Part shown: positions 48,856-60,020 of the stretch, piece by piece | Numbering within the stretch: position 1 is the stretch's first letter | Layout of the letters: every line of letters starts with the position of its first letter | Source: Spinellus fusiger | Taxonomy: Eukaryota; Mucoromycota; Mucoromycetes; Mucorales; Phycomycetaceae | Direction of reading: 5' to 3' | Assembly: GCA_025094145.1 (NCBI GenBank) | Contig: JALLLS010000037.1 | Span: 62,001-126,000 of the forward strand | Length of the DNA stretch: 64,000 nt | Made by a program: the position numbers and the translations under genes | Notes under the pieces: generated by a model | What the model was told of the DNA's origin: nothing | Databases searched by the model: none | What the model saw: only the letters and a program-made list of their open reading frames with translations

Positions 48856-49752
48856 GGTATAGTGTGACTACCCTATCTTCTTAGGTGTTTGGTAAAAGTA
48901 CGGTAGTATTGACATGTAGGGAAAATAAAAGATTATTATAAAAAGTATAGTTTCTATATCTTAAGTAAAAAAGACTTTGATTCAAGCTACTTTCTGAAGT
49001 AACGATAATTAATATAGACTATCATCAGCTTAGATAGTGGGCTGTTTCTTGTTCTTTTTCTGCTTTCCTTGTGTTTTTTTCCCTTAAGTTAGTTCTGTTT
49101 TGGATTTGCACCAAGTGCCACAGTCAATCCAAAAATCTTTCTGCTTCCCGTTCCGTTACTTCTCCATTGTAATTGCCTACACTTTTACACACCGCTTATC
49201 TCTCGCACAGGCAAGGAAGTCCCCAAACTCCCTTCTACCCCACTGTAAATCTGTGCAAGTAGCCAACTTTCCAGGCCCTACGTGTCTCACTTATATTCTT
49301 TAGTGCCCAACATTACAATGTAGTAGAGCTATGATGTTTATTCAATTAAGTCACTGATAAACACATTATTATAAGTGTCAAATGTTCAACTCGTAAATGT
49401 TTTATTATCCAAAATCCCTCACTCTCACTCTTTTTCTCTCAATTTTGCTTTTGTGGTTATCCGCCAAGTGGTAGATAAATATAGATCAGAAACTGCACTA
49501 CTCTTAAATCAAATGTGCCAATCATTTATGGAAAGAATATACAATAAATTATGCAGCATCTAAAATCCAAGATCTGTTACTATAAATAATACACCATTTC
49601 CAGAAATAGACTACATAAACAAAAAAAACTTTATATGTTTATAAAATCTGGATTGTTCAAATGAAGATTTTAAATCAAAAACTAGCCGAACTCACTTTGC
49701 TCACATAGAGAATAAATGCTGGGCCGTTTCACAATATAGTATTACACAAACA
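48856..49752. other. Left part of the palindrome spacer; no gene seen
   Basis: AT-rich, unpaired spacer DNA. The open frames at 49100-49303 and 49375-49563 have no recognisable motif. Confidence 0.5.
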
Positions 49753-51045
49753 CAGTCACACAACATTAGAAAGTATACGACCCTCTAATTTATACATTTT
49801 TAAACATGATTCTTCTTCTTTTTACCACAGAATCACATTCCATTAAACAATTTCAAATGTCAAACTCAGAATCCTCAACTAGAAACTATAGAGTTTATAA
49901 TAAGCTTGAAGAAAAAGAGTACTGGGGTGTTTAATGGCTTAAAAAAAGAAAACTACTCCATGGGTAGCATTTCAAAAGTCGTTAGCATTAGCAAGTCTAC
50001 TGTTCAAAAGATCATTAGTAGAATCAAGACTAATGGTACACCAAAAAAAACTCAATGAGAGAGACCTCAGACAACTTAAGGCCATTCTAAGAGGCAACCC
50101 ATTTGCCTTCTATAACTACATAAATTATGAACTTAAGGCACATGAGATAACCATCTGTAGAGCAACATTCATCAAATACATATACCAGATTGGGTTTGGT
50201 TCCTACTTTGCAGCACACAAGCCAAGGTTGTCTGAAGAAAACATCAAGAAAAGACTTCGTTAGGCGAGGGAACGAGTCAATTGGACTCTTGAGGACTAGA
50301 GACGCGTCGTATGGTCTGATAAGTCACGGTTTGAAGTAGAGGGTTACCAGGGAGGAACCAGAGTGATTCGAAAGATCAGAGAAAGATATAAGGCTACTCA
50401 TAGTGTGCCTACAACCAAATGAGGGGAAAGGTAGCATAGTGATTTGGGCCTTTGGTCTTTATTGATGGCACTGTAAATCAGGACATATATGTCAACATTT
50501 TGGCAGGAAAATTTCTGTCATGGTTCATTAAATTGAATGATAAAGAGGATAAGGACTTTATATTCCAAGAAGATGAGGCTAGCTGCCATACAGGTGGCTA
50601 TACAACATGGTGGAAAAACACACATGTAATTAGGCGCTTTGATTACTGGCCTGCCCAAAGTCCCGATCTCAACCCCATTGAACATCTCTGGAGCTGTCTT
50701 GATAAGCTTATCAATGACAAGAGGGCCGGTATCAAAAATATCGATGAGCTCAAGACAGCTTTAGAAGAAGCTTGGGGAAATATCCACGTTGATCTTGCCG
50801 AACGTCTAATTGGCTCAATGAAGGATCGCTGCCAGGCAGTTATTGATGCCAAAGATAGCCCAACAAAATATTAAATAGAAACTTTTTTATATACTTTACT
50901 ATAAAAAATATGTTAAACTAGCTTTGTGTTGAATTTGAAGTCATTAGTATGTGTTTTGAGGTCGTAACATTTATATCCGTGAAGCATGTTTTTTTTCAGG
51001 ATTTCAAAAAATGAAGATTGTATACTTTCTAATGTTGTGTGACTG
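49753..51045 (+). mobile_element. Tc1/mariner element in the palindrome spacer, pseudogenic
   Basis: Perfect or near-perfect 26-bp terminal inverted repeats (CAGTCACACAACATTAGAAA at 49753 and its inverse ending at 51045, then TA). The transposase runs from ATG 49858 to TAA 50874 but is broken. There are stops early, an apparent frameshift at an A-run near 50042, TAG in place of Trp in RLR-stop-ARE and WTLED-stop-RRVVWSDKS, and further breaks around 50420. Recognisable parts are the helix-turn-helix KVVSISKSTVQKII, GFGSYFAAHKPRLS, the Asp in WSDKS, QEDEASCHT with the second Asp, and SPDLNPIEHLW with the Glu. It is a different family from a and c. Confidence 0.88.
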
Positions 51046-51725
51046 TAGAAAGGTTCTACAAAAGTTCTTTATTTAAACAAGTTTATAATTTTGAATCTGA
51101 ATATTGGTAAAAATAAAATAATAAAATCCCTCAAAATAGACACACAAATATCCGAAAATGGGATAGCCTTAAAGTATTTCGCCGTTATTCTAATTCAGAA
51201 GTATAGACTTTTGTCGGATGATCACTTTCCATAAATAGAGATATCGATCATCCCCGTCAATAGAAACACAGACTACCTAAAAGGGACCACACAATAGAAG
51301 AAGGGTTAGTAGCAAGGCGTGTATCTAAGAGATAATACTTTATCAAGTGAGGGGTTTTTATTAGAATTAGTATATATTATCAATTAGAAAATTATAAAAC
51401 AAGTGAAAAAGAGTAAATAAAGATCAGACTTTGTTTACTCTGAACCATCCGGACTTCCTTTGGTTGAAGCCAAAGACAACAACTCAGGCGGACTCTCTCA
51501 TCACCACTTGAGACCAAAAATAGGGTCCCGCACAATGCTGCCTTGGAATATGGATTCCAAATTAGATGTCAACACAGTTCTAATATGCAGTTTTGATAAA
51601 CATTGGCTTGATGTACACACCCAAAGGGCTAGCGGTCACGGCCCGTTACAAAGGGCAAAATTTCCCCGAAGCAAAGCGTAGCTTGAAAAATTCCCATTGT
51701 GGGCCAATGTATGGCTGCTAGTACT
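51046..51725. other. Right part of the palindrome spacer; no gene seen
   Basis: Contains a short, GC-richer open frame at 51460-51681 (NNSGGLSHHHLRPKIGSRTM) with no recognised family. At about 51615 there is a lone TACACACCCAAAGGGCTAGC, which resembles one terminus of the TACACACC elements. Confidence 0.45.
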
Positions 51726-54146
51726 ATCTCGCACCAGAAAATATCCTGGTGTGCAGCCGAGGCTATATTATGGATAGTCGACGTTTTGACATGCATACAC
51801 GGTGTTGGAGGTGCATTAGATATAAGTAGCTCTAGCTAACATCACAGGGAAAAGGTGTATAAAAACCATAGAATCTGAACAATTAATAAAGAATCGACCT
51901 TTTTGTTTACGTTAAGTATCGTTGGGACTTTTGAGAGAATAAAGGATTGCTTAGAAATAGCTGCCTAGTTACTCGTATTCAAATCGTATGTTGTGTCTTC
52001 AATTCGGTACCCCTTGAATTTCTGTAAACCAGCCTTTGTGCCAGAACTCTTCATTGTCCCTGCTAGAAACCGAATTACTACAAATTCATCTCTCTGGTAG
52101 TTTTGTTGATAACCTTAGTGCCCTTTATTACAGATATAAAAGAAAGAAGTGAAGCTACTATTACAATCCAATGACTGAATTTATTGTTTAACATAATGTG
52201 TTATCTAAAAACTCACAGTATCTTCAGTATGACACTGTTTGAGAAAGGTTTATTGTAGAACATACTGAATATCAACTGTTTCTTCAGTAGCTATCTCATT
52301 GTAACTGTTCTCAACGATAGTACTTAATGATAACAGGGTATTGTTTCTAATACTGTCTTAAGTCCAAGGCAAATAGAGTGTGAATTTTCTGACTTGTAAA
52401 TTTTGACTTGTGAGTTTTATGAGTGGAGGCTATAGTGTAGTAAATTACCAGAATGATTTATGAAACTTTTTTTTTTTTGATAATCCTCTCTTTTTGATAT
52501 TTCGCATACTGTTCATACAACTTAACACTAAAATACTCTTCAAGATGAATATAATTAAGCAAGGTAGTGTGCTATTATTAACAAAGCGAAACAATAGAAA
52601 GAAGTTTTAGGCACTACCAAGGACTGTTCTGAAAGTAAAAAAGTAGGCAGTGTCTTCATCTGGGCTTGAGCTCATTGTAATCCACAGGACACTCATTGTA
52701 TTGTTATTAGGCAAGTAAAGACTCCTTTCAAGTCAGTCCCAGGTGGTCTTCTATACTGTCTAGGGTCTCTAAGGTATACTCCTGAGCATAGTTATCTATC
52801 TTCTAAGGATAAAGCACAAGGCTTTTAGGGCATATATTCTATAACTGTGAGGGAATGCACTTAGGTAGTAGCCATAGTCATAATATATTGTCGTCTTTGA
52901 TCTTAATATCAAAGGTATCCAATCAGTTAAACGTGTAGTAAAACCCTTATCTTTATTCATTAAATTCAATCTTTCTTTTATACTATTTTCTAGACACTAC
53001 TTCTGCTAACTATAATATAATAAACTACATCTTAAAGATGGGCTAGCCTTTAGTCTGTCTGATTTCAACTGTTCATCTTTCTATTTCCATTTTGCTTCTT
53101 CACTAGAGATGCCACTATCCATAAAAAGAAAGTAACACCACGACAGTATAAGCTATAATATTATTCATCAACAATATTTTTATTGATAATACAGTATAAT
53201 TAAAGGCAATGTAAGATCTAAGAGTTACGTAGGTCTCGAGAGAGATTGACTACCAACACAAATACCGCACACAAAAGAGGGAATTGGGGGATGTTCTTAA
53301 CGGAGTAGTCTTTCTGAATTAGCAGAAAGAGTGATAACGGAGACGAAAGAGTGTTCACCAACAATAGTGACAGAGACCAAAAGAGGGTATTTAACCTACG
53401 CTGTTACAGGGACAGATAAAGAGATAGTGATAAAATAGAGAAGGGGTGAAAGAATAGGAAGCACTGTTCGTTTCGATATTTAGAGCGAGCTTAGCCTCTA
53501 CAATACGATTCAAAAGATACTAAGGAAATTCGATGTTTATTAGAGAAGTCTATGGTACGCTATATATACACAATATCGTCAGTGGAATGCTAGTCCTATG
53601 TATTTAGCTATTTCGATATATATTAATTAACGTCTCAGTAATTTCCGAGCCAACCGATAGACATTATTGCCTATCATTACAACAGTTTGATATTGAAATA
53701 TTCTATAAAAAAATGTCGCAAGACTATTTCCAAGAATATATGATCTCGATTTGTGTCACAGAACATCCAGAAGAGGTAGGTTATTGTATGTGTCGGGGAC
53801 GCGCAAGCAATACGACGCATTACACCATCAAACATATATCTCACATTATAGCCTATATCAGTGGAACAGCAGTGGAACAGCAGTAGAATAGCAGTAGAAT
53901 AGCAGTAGAATAGCAGTAGAAAATAAGTATAAAAGAGATGTAAAATTGAATGAATAAAAAGCAGAGTTTAACCATACGTTAACTGACTGGATACCTTTGA
54001 TATTAAGATCAAAGACAACAAAAATAATAAATTGGATATCCATAAACCTTTGATTTTAAACAGCATTCCATAAAAGGTGCACTTTTTTCTTACGTAAAAG
54101 GAAGGAGATATCATTGCTTAAAATCCAGAATTTTTTGGGTGTGTAA
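51726..54146 (+). mobile_element. Non-coding element with TACACACC terminus, copy B (right arm)
   Basis: Exact mirror of 46,435-48,855 as far as compared, including the nested TIR element at 52,878-54,021. It starts at the palindrome's inner edge with ATCTCGCACCAGAAAATATC and ends GGGTGTGTAATG near 54,146. It lies about 240 bp upstream of the SSADH start codon, so it may contribute to the promoter region of that gene. Confidence 0.65.
52878..54021. mobile_element. Non-coding TIR element nested in copy B (right arm)
   Basis: Mirror of the element at 46,560-47,703, with the same inverted terminal repeats (GTCTTTGATCTTAATATC at 52,890 and GATATTAAGATCAAAGAC near 54,000), the same 11-bp tandem array and no coding capacity. 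Confidence 0.65.
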
Positions 54147-54385
54147 TGAAATCTAAGATTTGTTCTTGAATGAAGAGTAGTTACTTCAGCCCATTTGAAG
54201 GATCATAGAGCAAATCAGAAAATATTTATGATGAAATATAATTTCCTATTTTAATTTAATGAGACATTATTTTTTCATATAAATATAAACGTATTCTCGT
54301 AATCTACATGATAAAAGTATCTCCTTCTCGCACAAACAGTTTTTAATTCTACTCTCTTCCTGTTTTATTCTCGAGAAAATCAACA

Positions 54386-56240
54386 ATGTCTACACAAGCA
54401 GTGATTCCAAAGGTATTTCTTTTATAGAATGTTATTGACTGTTATAACATAACCCTAATTCAACATGTCCATCTTTTATAGTTATCTGATCCAGAACTGT
54501 TTCGTCAAAAGGCATTCATTAACAATGAGTGGGTGGGCTCTGATGATACATTTGATGTCTATGGTAGTGTACTTGCATTAGTATTCTTGCTTTTACAGAG
54601 AGAACAATCTCTCTTCTTCTCATTTATATGTACTTACTGGTATTGCCTTTAGATCCTGCAACAAACCAAGTAATTGGCAGTGTACCAGACTTGGGAGTTA
54701 CAGAAACAAAAGAAGCAATTATCCATGCAGCTAATGCCTTCAAGACCTGGTCGCGCACAACAGCAAAAGTGCGTCATGATTTGCTCAAGAAATGGTCTGA
54801 TGCTATTACGACACACCAACAAGATATTATTACTCTTTTGATATGGGAGAACGGAAAAAGAGAACATGAAGCCATGTTTGAAGTCACACACACTGCCGCG
54901 CTAATTGAGTGGTTTGCAGAGGAGTCTATTCGAGCCTATAGCCAAGTTATTCCTTCCTTTGCCTCTGATCAAAGATCCATTACTATTAAGCAACCTGTGG
55001 GCGTGTCTGGTATTATTACACCATGGAGTAAGTTATTAAAAATAAAATTTACTTGGGAAAAAATCATACTCATTAACAAATGATAGACTTTCCTACGACT
55101 ATGATTGCTATTAAGGTATCTGCTGCTCTTGCTGCTGGATGTACTGTGGTGATCAAACCTGCTGCAGAGACTCCTTATTCTGTCCTGGCACTATGTGAAT
55201 TGGCAAAGCGTGTAGGCATTCCTGCTGGTGTGATAAATACGGTCACAACTGATAAACATGTTTCTGAAGTTGGAGAAGAATTGTGCACAAATCGAACAGT
55301 GCGCAATATTTCATTCACTGGATCTGTAAGTTTTATTTTTATTAACTGAACAGTTGTAAAAAAAAATACATTTGCTTATATTTAATATTTAGACTCGGGT
55401 TGGTAAACTATTAGTGGAGCAATCTTCTTCGACAATGAAGAGAGTGTCCATGGAGCTTGGTGGAAATGCACCTTTTATTGTGTTTGATGATGCCGATATT
55501 GATGCAGCTGTACAACGTAAGATGAATACCATGTGTCACTATAACTACTAATCTTCTGCTTATATAGATCTCACATTCATGAAATTTTTATCTATGGGAC
55601 AAGGCTGTGTCTGCCCTAACCGTGTTTATCTTCAAAAGAACATCTATGATGAATTTGTTCGAAAATTTGAAGAAAATGTACGCGGCTTTAAATTAGGCAG
55701 TGGATTTGACAAGAGCAGTACTCATGGGCCAATGATCAACGAGAAGGCAGCAAAAAAAGTTAAAGGCCTTGTAGATGATGCCCTGGAGAAAGGAGCTACT
55801 GCCCTTGTAGGTGGAAAACATCTTGGTGGCAGTTTCTTTGAACCTACCATCCTTACTGGCATGACAGCCAATATGAGAATTGCCAAGGAAGAGATATTTG
55901 GACCTGTTGCTGCCTTGTTTGAGTTTTCAACAGAAGAAGAAGTTATTGAGTTGGCAAATGACACAAACTATGGACTGGCAGGCTACTTTTATTCTCGTGA
56001 CATTGGAAGAGTGTGGAGAGTAGCAGAGGCATTGGAGACTGGTGTTGTGGGAGTAAACACAGTCAACATTGCTAGCACCTCGATGCCTTTTGGTGGTGTG
56101 AAAGAAAGTGGCATAGGCAGAGAAGGTAGATATTATTTGTGGTTCTATTGTTCTGATGTACCTAACAATCATTCACAGGTGGCACCTATGGACTGGATGA
56201 GTACCTAGAAATTAAATACATTAGCATGGCTGGAATATAA
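54386..56240 (+). CDS. Succinate-semialdehyde dehydrogenase-like ALDH, right palindrome copy, seven exons
   Basis: Exons 54386-54412, 54482-54563, 54653-55027, 55087-55325, 55393-55516, 55568-56125, 56179-56240; 1467 nt, 488 residues, all phases consistent and all introns GT-AG. It is an aldehyde dehydrogenase superfamily member. SSADH (GABA shunt, succinate semialdehyde to succinate) is the closest fit by length and by the block order [70 protein letters not shown] and [24 protein letters not shown]. There is no presequence, so it is probably cytosolic. Departures from the usual family are MGQGC at the nucleophile and [11 protein letters not shown] in place of the common ExGKPLxEA. The upstream 240 bp is unique and then runs into copy B. 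It is identical to the left copy in all translated segments compared. Confidence 0.94.
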
Positions 56241-56281
56241 AGGCTTTTAAATGCTATCATAAATAATTGTAGTAAGAGATA

Positions 56282-57606
56282 TAAGGTGACCAAACAAATG
56301 TAATCGACTATTTCAAACTCCAGGCTATTTTCATACCAAAATAATAATAAACACTATTCTTTCTTTCTTCATAACAATTTTTTTCTTTAATGTCTGACTC
56401 ATCCAACACCGTAAATATTTTTACCAAGACCCCCGAGATGTATGGGAAATAGACAAGCTTCGAGACTCGTTTAGCCATTCTCCATGAGGTGCTGAACATG
56501 AACATCACCCAAGCCGAGACATCTCGTATGTTTAATGTTCCTCCCACCCCTGTAGGAGACATTGTGAGACACTTTAAGAAGACAGGCTTGGTAGTACCTT
56601 CTCCCAAGAGTGGCCGACTAAGAAAGTTGGACAACAGGACTCTCCGGTGGTTGAGAAGAACAGTGGTCAGTGATTCTCATTAGACCAAGGAAGCCATTAG
56701 GGCAAGCATGGCCATCAAGGTATCAGACAAGACTCTGAAGAGGTACCTTGATGAGGTGGGCTTCCACTCTTTTAGTCCAGTGGTGAAAAGAGGCTTCACC
56801 AAGAAACATATGAAGGCAAGGCTCCAGTGGGCCCGTGAGCATGTTGACTGGACCCATGAGCAGTGGCAAGCAGTTGCCTGGTTCGATGAGTCCAGGGTGG
56901 AGCTCATGAGTTATGACAGGGGGGTAAAAGTCATCAGGCAGACTGTTACTGCCTTTGATCCCAAGAATGTCCTAGAGATGAGGAAGTTTGGAGGTGGTGG
57001 AGTGATGGTATGGGGCTGTTTCAGTGGGGAGGGTGTTGGGAGATGGATCGTAGTGGAGCTTATACTACCATGAACTCGAGTATCTCTCTCTCCTAAACCC
57101 TGGATTCAGCTATCGACTACAGAAGGACAATGCTAGACCCCATATGAGCAAGAAAACTCGTGAATGGAAGGCAGCAAAGAGTGTGGAAACTCTTCCTTAC
57201 TGGCTCTCACAAAGTCCCAATCTCAATCCAATTGAGCATCTATGGGCCCATTTCAAGAAGGTTATCAGGAAGAACAGAAGGGTATATTCCACTAAACAGA
57301 AGTTCGAGGCGGCCCTAATGCTGAAATGGGGTAAAATATCTAAAGAGATGACAGACACCCTCATTGCTAGTATGGGGCGGAGATGCCAGACCGTCATTGA
57401 TGCTAAGGGTGACCACAGTGGTTATTAATTAAGCTTGTAATAAAACTTTCTACTTGTGTTATAAACACTGTTATATATATCTATTCAAGGTTTTATGTCT
57501 TTAGCTAATGAATTCATGAAGTTATAACACCATTAAGATAAAGTATGAATCCAAAAAATGGAAATATGCATCTCAAACCATCAATTACATTTGTCGGGTC
57601 ACTTTA
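56282..57606 (+). mobile_element. Tc1/mariner family a, right palindrome copy
   Basis: The transposase is encoded at 56390-57428. It is identical to the left copy from the 5' end to FSGEG (about 57,035), then differs. It keeps GVGRWIVVE, which the left copy lacks. It has lost about 56 bp coding for GSINSAKYIEVLGEAYC, replaced by a short segment whose GCTTATACTACC is an inverted version of the lost GGTAGTATAAAC. It keeps the second Asp (LQKDNARPH). Stops after MYGK and VVSDSH are shared with the left copy. The 3' terminus switches near 57,555 to the sequence of the solitary terminus at 40,876. Non-functional. Confidence 0.88.
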
Positions 57607-58014
57607 ATTCCAAATCACTAGCAGCTGCACAAGTTTTTCTATTCTGTGTACTTTCAGAAGCCAGTGAAATAACCAATAATCTTCTCATCAATATAGATAA
57701 CATTTATCTAAATAAAATCTCTCAATCAATATGAAGAAAATTTTATTCTTAGGAAATAAAGAAATCACTGTATTAGAACATGAATGGAACAGCAATAATA
57801 ATTGAAAAGTTCATGACCATAGAATCAAGCATATTCTATCTTTGGAGATGCCATAGACATTCAAAGGTACACGAAGAATCTGTAGAGACATGAATACCAC
57901 CAGTGGAAACCCTCTATGGTTCTAATCTATACTACTTCTTTTATATGAGATGATTGGAAATAAAAGGAGTCAGAACAAAACTGGAAAAAACTTTTTTTAA
58001 GCCAAACTGCAAGA
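57607..58014. repeat. Unique DNA shared by the outer palindrome arms (right)
   Basis: Inverted partner of 40,465-40,875, with no gene. The segment beginning CCAGTGGAAACCCTCTATGG near 57,899 is the readily matched landmark. Confidence 0.8.
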
Positions 58015-58515
58015 CTACAGTTCAAAGTATTTTTTTCTTTTGGGCGTGATTTGCTATTTGCACATTGGGTATATTAGCCACCCTGTGAGATCGTTTGAAA
58101 ATTTAAGAATAAACATATAAACACTTCAAATACAAATGTGAAAAAAATAATGAGAAATAAATGAAAGACAGAAGGATAGAGAAACAAAAAACCTCAAATG
58201 AGGGAGAAAATGATGAAAGATGAGAAATGACTGTAAATGAAAATTATGAATAGACATCTAAAAGGCCATAAAGTCAGCAAGGAAACCAGGACACCAAAAA
58301 GATAACCGTCATCCTGTGGCGATTCGAAATCCAACGAGGGATACTTAGAGCAACTCGGATAATCCTGAAAATATATGTAGCAACTGCACTAGCAGCTTCT
58401 GGCTTTGCTAAACGAGTTAAAAATAGGTGGTAGAGGAGAGATTGGAGGAGAATTGAGGATCCAGCGTCTTTTGCTGAAGGAGTCTTTGCACTCTATGGCG
58501 GCGTTAGCGTTCGCT
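58015..58515 (-). mobile_element. LINE 3' fragment (right palindrome copy)
   Basis: The minus strand carries the same LINE 3' tail as at 6.8 kb and 39.64-40.46 kb, including the GATTCGAAATCCAACGAG block (58,320) and the end of the coding region near 58,440-58,515. It is cut off by the family-c Tc1 insertion at 58,529. Confidence 0.85.
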
Positions 58516-58528
58516 CAAAAACAATAAG

Positions 58529-59895
58529 TACAGTGTCCAGTGGAAAACATATAAATATTTTCATTTTCCGACCTTTATTTTGCTCAAAATAAATTCTTTT
58601 TTTTTTTGCTTATTCCTCATTTCTTCTTTTTCCGCTATAGTATCTATTATGTTAAACACCACCGAACAAAACACCAAGCCTATTGGAGACAAGAAGAAAA
58701 TATAGACGACTTTACTCTTAGACTCATTGTTCACGAGGCCACCCAACATGGCACCAGCCAAGTGGAGATTGCAGCCATGTTTGGCATCAGTAATTCTACT
58801 GTCAGCCTTATCGTGAAGAAATACAGGGAAACCGGCTTTTTCAAAGCAGGGAAGAGCTATGGGCGCAAGCCTATTCTGACGTAGAAGGACGAGAGATTTT
58901 GTATACGAGATTGAAAGAGGTTCATTTCAGACAATAGATCAACTTTGCAAGCAGATGACCACTAAAGTGTGCATGAGCACTTTTAGAGAAATGATAAAGA
59001 GGATTGGCCTTTCTTCTTTCAGGGTGGTTAAGAAACCTTCTCTCATCATTAAACACAAGAATTTGAGGCTTACTTGGACTAGGACCTACCTTCATTGGAT
59101 AGATGAAGACTGGAAGACAGACATCTGGTCCAATGAATCGAAGTTCCAGCTAATGAACAACAACCACCGCAACAGAGGGGTACGTAGGAAGAATGAGGGA
59201 CTGATCCCAAAGAATGTGAAGCCGACAATGAAGTTTGGTGGTGGTGGGGTGATGGTGTGGGGTTCCTTTTCTGGTGAAGGTGTTGGTAGACTTGCTGTGG
59301 TGGAGGGATCCATCAATAGTGCCAAATACACTAGTATTTTAGAAACGGCCTATTGACCCAAGCTGGCTCGTCTTTTGGCACTGAATCCAGTGGTAGGCTA
59401 TGTTCTTCAAGAGGACAATGCCAGTTGTCATACAAGTAAGGAGACTAGGAAATGGGAGGATGAGAGAGGCATTGTCACGATGGAGGGGTGGCCCTCTTAA
59501 AGCCCTGACCTGAACCCAATTGAACATCTTTGGGAAGAACTAGAGATAGTATTCCGCAAGAGGATGACCCCAAAAAGCACTCTCCAGGATCTGAAGGCTC
59601 TTCTGGTCCAAGAATGGGACAAAATTTCCAAGGAGGTTACCAACAACCTCATTGCCAGCATGCATCAGAGATATAGGGCTGTCATTGAAGCCAAGGATGG
59701 AAAAACCAAACATTAAGGGTTTCCACCCAATAAATCTGTATTTATTATCCTGTCGACTTTCTTTATACCTTATCCAATTTTTAAGTCTCTAATATGTGTT
59801 CAATATATATTTTTATGACAAAGAATAAGTATTTCCTATTACAGAAGTATACCAGGACATGAAAAATCTTCCTTATTATTTTGAAAGCCACTGTA
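58529..59895 (+). mobile_element. Tc1/mariner element, family c, right copy
   Basis: A more complete copy than the one at 38.5 kb. The left end is TACAGTGTCCAGTGGAAAAC, and the right end CCACTGTA is less conserved. The transposase is recognisable from about 58,650 to 59,715: helix-turn-helix TSQVEIAAMFGISNSTVSLI, first Asp position mutated (IWSNESKF, Asn for Asp), KFGGGGVMVWGSFSGEGVGRL, second Asp in LQEDNASCHT, Glu in SPDLNPIEHLWEE. Stops occur after GRKPILT (TAG), after ILETAY (TGA) and in GWPS-stop-SPDL (TAA). It is inactive by stops and by loss of the first Asp. Confidence 0.9.
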
Positions 59896-60020
59896 TTTGA
59901 AGTGTTTCTATGTATATCCCTTCTTTTTTTTCAAATGATCTCACAGGGTGGCTAATATGTCCAATGCGCAAATATCAAATTAAACCCAAAATAAAAAAAA
60001 TACTTTGAACTGTATAATGA
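59896..60020 (+). mobile_element. LINE 3' tail fragment
   Basis: About 125 bp of the LINE tail (TATTTGAAGTGTTTCTATG, then GGTGGCTAATATG, then an A-run and TACTTTGAACTGTA), directly after the family-c Tc1 element. This is the same order as on the left side (39,633/39,640). Confidence 0.8.

Larger units (their letters stand above)
40330..58515. repeat. Large imperfect palindrome (inverted duplication)
   Basis: Sequence on the left arm reappears inverted on the right. Inner arms 43,545-48,855 and 51,726-57,035 pair with a constant coordinate sum of 100,580-100,581 and appear essentially identical. The only indel found is one base in a homopolymer near 46,492/54,089. Further out, a Tc1 3' half, unique DNA (40,465-40,875 against 57,606-58,014) and a LINE tail are still inverted partners but are diverged by a few percent or more. 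The spacer between the arms is 48,856-51,725. The arms contain the duplicated SSADH gene, Tc1 family a, and the nested non-coding elements listed below. Confidence 0.93.

Noticed and set aside
51460..51681. GC-richer frame in the palindrome spacer as a retrotransposon gag or integrase piece
   Set aside because: No catalytic or zinc motif is visible, and it is too short to support a call.
38565..59715. Reassignment of TAG as a sense codon, suggested by TAG in transposase frames
   Set aside because: TAG ends the GUP1 and IMP1 frames at the expected positions, and transposase TAGs sit at Trp or Gln sites together with other lesions, so mutation is the simpler reading.
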